Shown here piece by piece: positions 57,985 to 64,000 of a DNA stretch of 64,000 nucleotides (position 1 is its first letter; each line of letters opens with the position of its first letter). The notes under the pieces are model-generated. The model searched no databases and was not told where the DNA came from. It saw only the letters and a list, made by a program, of their open reading frames with translations. Origin of the DNA: Diadophis punctatus similis (Eukaryota; Chordata; Lepidosauria; Squamata; Dipsadidae); contig JALIGW010000029.1 in NCBI GenBank assembly GCA_023053685.1, forward strand, positions 2,145,001 to 2,209,000, given 5' to 3'. The position numbers and the translations under genes are program-made.

Positions 57985-59205
57985 AATCATTTATTTATTA
58001 TTAGTTGCATTTGTATGCCGCCCACTCCACAGAGACTCTGAGCGGCTCACAACAGTAAAAATTCACATGCAACAACAAATATAAAAAGCATTAGAACAAT
58101 AGATATTAAAACATTTAAAAACATTAAAAACCACAATTTAAAAACCCACAGAATAAATCATTCATGGGGCCAAGAGTGATTGCCGAGGTGGCGCAGTGGT
58201 TAAAAGCAGCACTGCAACCTACTTCAGCTGACTGCTAGTTCAGCAGTTCAGCTGTTCAAATCTCACTGGCTCAAGGTTGACTCAGCCTTCCATCCTTCGG
58301 AGGTCGGTAAAATGAGGACCCAGATTGTTGGGAGCAATATGCTGAACTCTGTAAACCGCTTAGAGAGGGCTGTAAAGCACTATGAAGCGGTATATAAGTC
58401 TAAGTGCTATTGCTATTGCTATCGGTGTTATATTAAAATCATTGGCCCCAGGCCTGTCGACAAAGCCATGTTTTTACTGCTTTTCTGAAGGCTGGCAGGG
58501 TGGGAATAATGTGGATCTCGGGGGGTAGTGTATTCCAGAGAGCCGGTGCTGCCACAGAGAAGGCCCTCATTCGTGGGACCGCCAGCCGACATTGTTTGGC
58601 TGACGGGACCGCCAGCAGACCAACTCAGTGGGCTCTAATCGGTCTTAGGGAGGTATGTTGGAGAAGGCGATCTAGGAGGTAAACTGGTCCTAAGCCATGT
58701 AGGGCTTTAAAGGTAATCACCAACACCTTGAATTGCACTCAGAGACCTATAGGCAGCCAGTGCAGTTCGCGAAGGATGGGTGTCACATGGGTGTATCTAG
58801 GGACACCCATCACCACACGCGCCACCGCATTCTGCACTAGCTGCAATCTCCGAACGTTCTTCAAGGGTAGCCCCATGTAGAGTGCGTTGCAATAGTCAAG
58901 ATGTGAGGTAACAAGGGCATGAGTGACTGTAAGTAGTGCCTCCCGGTCCAAGAAAGGACGCAACTGGTGAACAAGATGAACTTGTGCAAAGGTCACTCTG
59001 GCCACAGCTGTTAGATGTTGGTCCAATTTTAGCTGTGGATCCAGAAGGACCCCCAAGTTGCGAGCCCGTTCTGAGGGGATCAAATTTTCTCCCCCCAGAA
59101 CCAAGGAGGGACAGATGTCAAAGTCTTTGGGAGGCAACATCCAGAGCCACTCGGTCTTGTCCGGGTTGAGTTTGAGCCTGTTCACCCCCATCCAGACCCT
59201 TACAG
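57985..59205 (-). mobile_element. 5'-truncated CR1/L2-like LINE, interrupted by a SINE
   Basis: On the minus strand: the last 150 codons before a stop of an RT ORF (59191-58739: LKLNPDKTEWLW, NLGVLLDPQLKLDQH, ALVTSHLDYCNALYMG, LQLVQNAVARVV), then the C-terminal region shared with 6768-7216, then the 3' UTR and an AATAAATAAATG tail at 57985. The catalytic YADD region is lost to 5' truncation near 59205. A Sauria-type SINE (58182-58422) interrupts it. Confidence 0.85.
58182..58422 (+). mobile_element. tRNA-derived SINE (Sauria-type), copy 2, inserted in a LINE
   Basis: GCCGAGGTGGCGCAGTGGTT start, GTTCAAATC B box, TATAAGTCTAAGTGCTATTG tail. The uninterrupted LINE sequence is readable in the copy at 6768-7216, which marks the insertion point. 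Confidence 0.9.
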
Positions 59206-59504
59206 TATTAACCCTTATGATTAATACTGTTAATCATGATTAACAGTTGTGTAGATACTGGACTTATTTTTACATTAATATTATGGAATTGCTGTGGTTA
59301 GCACCTCACGGTTGGATACGTAGATGTAGTAGAAATTTGAACATTTAAATAATTTGCATTGATGTTACCCTTAATGTAAATTGTGATATCCTGGATTTTT
59401 TTTATCAGTATCAGAAAATGATAGGGTATAGCTCTTCCATTGTTGGGATCATACTGTGGTGAGGATTGCTAAAGGATTGGCTGTGCAATTATTTCTTAGG
59501 ATCC

Positions 59505-60498
59505 ATCTGTTAAATTCCTGTAGTTCGAAGATAACACAACAGTGATCGTTCTCATTCGAGACAATGATGAATCCTCATACAGACGGGAGGTTGAACAACT
59601 AACCTTGTGGTGCGACCGGAACAATCTGGAACTGAACACACTCAAAACCGTAGAAATTGTGGTAGACTTTAGGAGAAACCCTCCCATTCTACCACCTCTT
59701 ACAATACTAGACAACACAGTATCAACAGTAGAGACCTTCAAATTTCTAGGTTCTACCATATTGCAAGATCTAAAATGGACACCTAACATCAAAAACGTCA
59801 TCAAAAAAGCACAACAAAGAATGTTCTTTCTGCGCCAACTCAGAAAGTTCAAACTGCCCAAGGAGCTACTGATACAGTTCTATAGAGGAATTATTATTGA
59901 ATCTGTCATCTGCACCTCTATAACTGTCTGGTTTGGTTCTGCAATCCAACAAGGCAGACACAGACTTCAGAGGATAATCAGAACTGCAGAAAAAACAATT
60001 GCTACCAACCTGCCTTCCATTGAGGACCTGTATACTGCACAAGTCAAAAAGAGAGCTGTGAAAATATTTACAGACCCCTCACATCCTGGACACAAAGTGT
60101 TTCAACTTCTACCCTCAAAATGACGCTATTGAGCACTGCACACCAGAACAACTAGACCCAAGAACAGTTTTTTCCCCAAACGCCATCACTCTGCTAAACA
60201 AATAATTCCCTCAACACTGTCAAAGTATTTATTAAGTCTGCACTATTATTAATCTTCTCATCGTTCCCATCACCCATCTCCTCCCACTAATGACTGTATG
60301 ACTGTAACTTTGTTGCTTGTATCCTTATGATTTATATTGACTGGTTCCTAATATGATTTGATTGCTTATTTGTACTCGGACTATCATTAAGTGTTGTACC
60401 TTATGATTCTTGATGAACCTATCTTTTCTTTTATGTACACTGAGAGCATATACATCAAGACAAATTCCTTGTGTGTCCAATCACACTTGGGTAATAAA
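59505..60498 (+). mobile_element. L2/CR1-clade LINE 3' end (copy 2), open RT tail
   Basis: A 193-codon frame ending at 60123 reads as the RT C-terminal part: a degenerate catalytic motif (FEDNT for the usual YADDT) at about 59524, then LTLWCDRNNLELNTLKT, FKFLGSTI, RQLRKFKLPKELLIQFYRG, ITVWFGSA and HPGHKVFQLLPS. The 3' UTR ends CCAATCACACTTGGGTAATA. 5'-truncated, so dead on its own. Confidence 0.88.
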
Positions 60499-60535
60499 AT
60501 TCTATTCTATTCTATTCTATTCTATTCTATTCTAT
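60499..60535 (+). repeat. TTCTA microsatellite at the LINE tail
   Basis: About seven TTCTA units directly after the LINE 3' end. Snake genomes are known for such microsatellites seeded by the tails of CR1/L2-type LINEs; the link is from established knowledge. Confidence 0.9.
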
Positions 60536-60539
60536 AACT

Positions 60540-61387
60540 TGATGACAAATCACTGATAAATAGTGGAAACATAAACTAATTCCCACATTTCATAATTATT
60601 GAAGTAGAATAAAAACTGACTGCATAATAAAAATGTAGATTTCTTTCCTTTAGCTAAGGAGAAGAAGACAATGGTTTTGTATCTCTAAAGAGAGTCCAAT
60701 GACATACAATTAGTAGGAATGTAGTAATTTGTTCCAAAAAAACTTCCTAAAAGTTGCTTTGCTTTTGTCTTTATTAGCATTTCTGCAAAGCTTGCTTCTC
60801 TTTGTGGTCACTATTCTTCTGATGCTCTTCCAGCTATCCATTTGAAGCAATTTTGTTACAAGCCATGGCTGTTAGCAATCCTTTCTAGTCTGGAAACAGC
60901 CTAATTCAGATTTGCTTCAAGTTCTGAGAGAGTCTGTCTTCCAATAGACCTGATCCTTCGATCTCTGTATCTTTAAAGCAAGGGTTTCCGGGTTTATTTG
61001 ATTGATACCTCATTGTATTCTAGTTTTATCACAGAATAATCAGACAATTATGTTAATACATGGGAGTGGGAATAATCTTGTGATCCATGGTGATCTTGTA
61101 AGGGTCAACCAACTGTTTAATGTCTAGAAGATAAATGAGAGAGGAGCTTTTATTTTTATACTGGTATTCCTCCTGATGAGAGTTCAAGCATATGTTATGG
61201 TTCTTAATTTCCTAACAACTGCAAATTTAAATATCTCAAATGCAGCTTCCTTTCCCCCCCCTTTTTGACAAAAATGTGCTTCAATATTTGCAGCACCATG
61301 TCAGCTTCCCAAAATGCAGGATAAAATTAAAGCTGCCGGTTGTTAGATAGCTTACTCCATCGACAGTAGCTCCGGCCAGCCTTATTG
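60540..61387. other. No recognised feature
   Basis: No gene or repeat family recognised. Confidence 0.4.
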
Positions 61388-61652
61388 GTATAACATAAAG
61401 TGACCAGTTTTTTTTTTTTAGCGGGACGGGGGGCGGGCCCGCCTGGGCGCCGCCATTTGAGTTTTGCCCTCTGTGCATGCGCAGAACGCTGCGCATGCGC
61501 TGAGGGCAAAACAATGCAAATGTCGGCGTCCAGGTGGGGGGGGGAGGTGGGAGGCCTTTCCTCGCCTCCCGCCTCCCCTTCGGGAGCCGGCAGTGGCTTG
61601 GGCTGGCAAGCGACGAGCGGGAGGCGGGGAAAGGAGGCAGCCGGCAGCTTAC

Positions 61653-61682
61653 CTGCGAGGCGGCGCTCCTGCAGCAGCCCAT
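61653..61682 (-). pseudogene. Captured first coding exon: start codon, ten codons, splice donor
   Basis: On the minus strand GCCCGCCATGG (a good Kozak context) opens MGCCRSAASQ and ends at CAG|GTAAGC, a strong donor. MGCC is typical of acylated N-termini (myristoyl-Gly, palmitoyl-Cys). CpG-rich sequence upstream (61690-61920) looks like a promoter and 5' UTR. The source gene is not recognised. Confidence 0.5.
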
Positions 61683-62041
61683 GGCGGGCTCGGGGCTAGG
61701 TCTCTGTGCGAGCTCCAGGCATCCAAGCGCCGCGGTCTCCCGGTCGCCCGCCCGGCCCCAGGGCAACGGCAGCAGCGAGGCGACGGGGGGAAGGAAGGGG
61801 AGGGGGACGAGGAAGGGCTGTTTGCGCCGCCGGAGGGGCCGCTCGTGAGCTCAAACCGCCGCTCCTCGTCCCTCACCCCTCCACCCACATCCAAACAGCA
61901 GCGGCGCCTCCGAGGGCGGGGCTAGGGATGGGGCGGGGGAAGGAGAGGAGGAGCAGCCCCCCTTCCCCCTCTCCCCAGCAGGCAGCCGGCTCGCTGAAAT
62001 TCCGCTTTGCAGGTAGTACCTCTCTTTTGTGCTTCCCCTTC

Positions 62042-62175
62042 TAAGGTGACCAGACATCCCGCTGTTTCGGCATTCTTTCCAAAAAAGCGTGACTTTTTGG
62101 AAAGAATGCGGGACGCGGGACACACGCTTGAAAAGCGTGTCTGTCCCGCCAAAAGCGGGACGTCTGGTCACCTTA
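62042..62175. mobile_element. Short complete MITE-like unit at the right end of the 61.4-62.2 kb element
   Basis: TAAGGTGACCAGACATCCCG and CGGGACGTCTGGTCACCTTA bound a small hairpin (TTCTTTCCAAAAAAG inside). It looks like an ordinary short family member joined to the captured cargo. Confidence 0.65.
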
Positions 62176-62636
62176 GTATAACACTACTATGTAATACATT
62201 CTGGTTATTAGGATGCCTATTTTGCTGCTGGTTTCATTTCTTTGATAGACATTCAACATGTGGTTTTTCCAATGTGTTTGAACTATTGTAAAACAGAGCA
62301 TGTTTTACGATCATGACAGATTAATTTGCTTTTAAAAAGGAAAATTCAAAATGGTGGCAGTGGCTTGGATTTGGAAAAATAAAGTGATCAGTTTCTGTTT
62401 CAGATCTTTACACAAAGCTGCTTCAGTTAGAAGTGGAGGGGAAGGATGCACATTTTGTAAGCTCTGCAAACTGGCCCTGGCTAGATTTGAAAATTGAGTG
62501 AGGTACTTTACCGTTTAATTTTTCCCAGTCCACTGGCATGTTGGAAAGGAATTGTGTGAAGGGACTCAGGAGCACATTGTCTCTCACAGGGCAACTCCCT
62601 TAACTGAACAGAACTGACCGCTTTTGAAGTCTGAAT

Positions 62637-62966
62637 TGTTAGCTTGAGAATAAAATCTCATAGAGGCGACGTTTGGATCTTTACTTGGAATTTAGACAGT
62701 TAGAAATAAAACCGAGATTAAAAATCTAATAGAAAATATTTATTTCAGTACAAAACAATAAATCCTGAATAATTACATCTTTGCTAAGAAACACGACCGT
62801 TCAGGTCAAAAGCTAAGGCAGAAGAGGAATTAATGGTGGCTTAGGAATGTGGACAGGCGTAGACATCATATCACGTGTTCTGCTTGTATTGGAATGTACC
62901 ATAATATTGGGATAGGGGTGCATCACTCTGCATAGACTCTCAACTGGCAATATTCACATCGTGACC
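62637..62966 (-). mobile_element. Solo LTR (copy 3)
   Basis: Same family as 10705-11027 and the same orientation; 5-bp duplication TGAAT (62632-62636, 62967-62971). Left end TGTTAGC; right end GTGACC, where the family has GTGACA. Confidence 0.75.
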
Positions 62967-62971
62967 TGAAT

Positions 62972-63488
62972 GAGAACAAGAAGCTATTCAAGAATATGTA
63001 TTATAGAATTGCAGGTGCTTTGGAAATAGGGGCAAGCAGATCACTGCACAAGGGTACTCTGGGCCTGAAAAGATTGCTAATCTCTGCCTTAAATTAGAAT
63101 GTATGGAAAGTGTTATCAGCAAACCACATTACAGCTTAGCGCTAAGTGCGAACCAAGTGTTTTTATTATATATTTCTGTTGTGTTCAAGGGTTTTGAGGA
63201 CAGAGTCACAAGATACAAATATTTTATCTTCCTCATGAGGATAATTGCCGAGAACCTTCATAATCGTTTAATTCGTGATAACTGCTATTACTGACATTGG
63301 CTGATGTGGAGTTTTAAATTGGAAGGCGCAGAATTGGAAAATCAGAAATAATAAGTAGCTGAGATATTACTTTATTTCCATCCATTTGTTCATTTGCTGC
63401 CCTGTTACCCAACCACATCACTTTTCTTTGTTATACTACTATGAAAATCTGGCCATTTCTGCCACTGTGTTAATGTGCCAGAATCATT
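62972..63488. other. No recognised feature
   Basis: Nothing identifiable. Confidence 0.4.
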
Positions 63489-63496
63489 ATATAAGG

Positions 63497-63898
63497 CAGT
63501 GATGGCGAACCTATGGCACGCGTGCCACAGGTGGCACGCGAGCCGTTGCCCTAGCTCAGCTCCAGCGTGCATGTGCACGCCGGCCAGCTGATTTTCGGCT
63601 CACATGGAGGCTCTGGGAGGGTGTTTTTGGGTTCTGGAGGGCCTCGGGGAGGGGCAGAGGGGCGTTTTCACCCTCCCCAGGCTCCAGGGAAGCCTCTGGA
63701 GCATGGGGAGGGTGAAAAATGGGCCTACCAGGCCCACCAGAAGTTGGGAAATGGGCCATTTCCGGCCTCCAGGGGGGCGGGGGAGGCTGTTTTCGCCCTC
63801 CCCAGGGATTAAATTATGGGTGTGGGCACTCGCGCATGCGCAATAGCACGCGTTTATGCACTTTCGGCACCCGAGGGAAAAAAGGTTCGCCATCACTG
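63497..63898. mobile_element. hAT-type MITE, CAGTGATGGCGAACC family (copy 3)
   Basis: Ends CAGTGATGGCGAACCTATGG and GGTTCGCCATCACTG, perfect 8-bp duplication ATATAAGG (63489-63496, 63899-63906). Carries an exact NRF1-type core GCGCATGCGC at 63832-63841. The ends resemble those of OposCharlie-type hAT elements as I recall them; not verified. Confidence 0.92.
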
Positions 63899-64000
63899 AT
63901 ATAAGGGATAGTCCTTGATGTAAAACCACCACTGAGTTTGGAATTCCTTTGGTAAGCAGAGTCCCGCGGGAGTTGGGTGGCCTATAAGAATGAACAAATA

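Larger units (their letters stand above)
61396..62175. mobile_element. hAT-type element with a captured promoter and first exon (780 bp)
   Basis: Ends TAAAGTGACCAG and CTGGTCACCTTA, perfect 8-bp duplication GTATAACA (61388-61395, 62176-62183). From left to right: TIR, a GCCGCCATTTGAG/GCGCATGCGC palindromic module, a CpG-rich captured stretch (about 61550-62035), then a second inverted TIR copy at 62042 and the right end. Confidence 0.88.

Noticed and set aside
58500..59191. Open frames on the plus strand at 58500-58682 and 58936-59169
   Set aside because: Antisense shadows of the minus-strand LINE ORF.

Overview
This is vertebrate nuclear DNA: long introns with GT...AG borders, CpG-island promoters and dense interspersed repeats. 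The repeats point to a squamate reptile, most likely a snake: tRNA-derived SINEs of the Sauria kind, L2/CR1-clade LINE 3' ends (one running into a TTCTA microsatellite, as described for snake CR1/L2-type elements), many hAT MITEs with 8-bp target-site duplications, and MITEs that duplicate TA. The species assignment is inference. There are no bacterial features, CRISPR arrays or operons.

Left half (about 1.1-30.5 kb, minus strand): the 5' three quarters of NUP160, the Y-complex nucleoporin. I placed 27 consecutive coding exons (3190 nt, about 1063 residues) whose phases all join without a frame break. The start codon lies in a CpG island at 30.1-30.56 kb. The gene runs off the left edge inside an intron; the last quarter of the protein is outside the window. 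Intron 5 has a GC donor.

Right half (30.6-64 kb): no protein-coding exon that I can defend. A second CpG island (38.4-39.3 kb) with a strong plus-strand splice donor may be the first, non-coding exon of a gene pointing away from NUP160. In human and other vertebrates NUP160 is head to head with PTPRJ, so PTPRJ is the obvious candidate, by synteny only. The rest is repeats and unannotated DNA.

Most interesting are three TIR-bounded elements carrying GC-rich cargo unlike their surroundings. (1) 19690-22450, inside NUP160 intron 7: a TA-flanked element made of successive palindromes. The largest (20624-22180) has arms of about 770 bp around an 18-bp loop, and each arm carries a 103-codon ORF that looks like the captured first exon and CpG promoter of a two-helix membrane protein (TMEM271-like from memory). 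(2) 54918-57469: a hAT-type element with a perfect 8-bp duplication, again a chain of palindromes, with a captured signal-peptide ORF. (3) 61396-62175: a hAT-type element with a captured first coding exon (start codon, ten codons, splice donor). Together they suggest that non-autonomous DNA transposons in this genome capture host promoters and first exons and often duplicate them as inverted repeats. Several small MITEs here also carry NRF1-like and YY1-like motifs.
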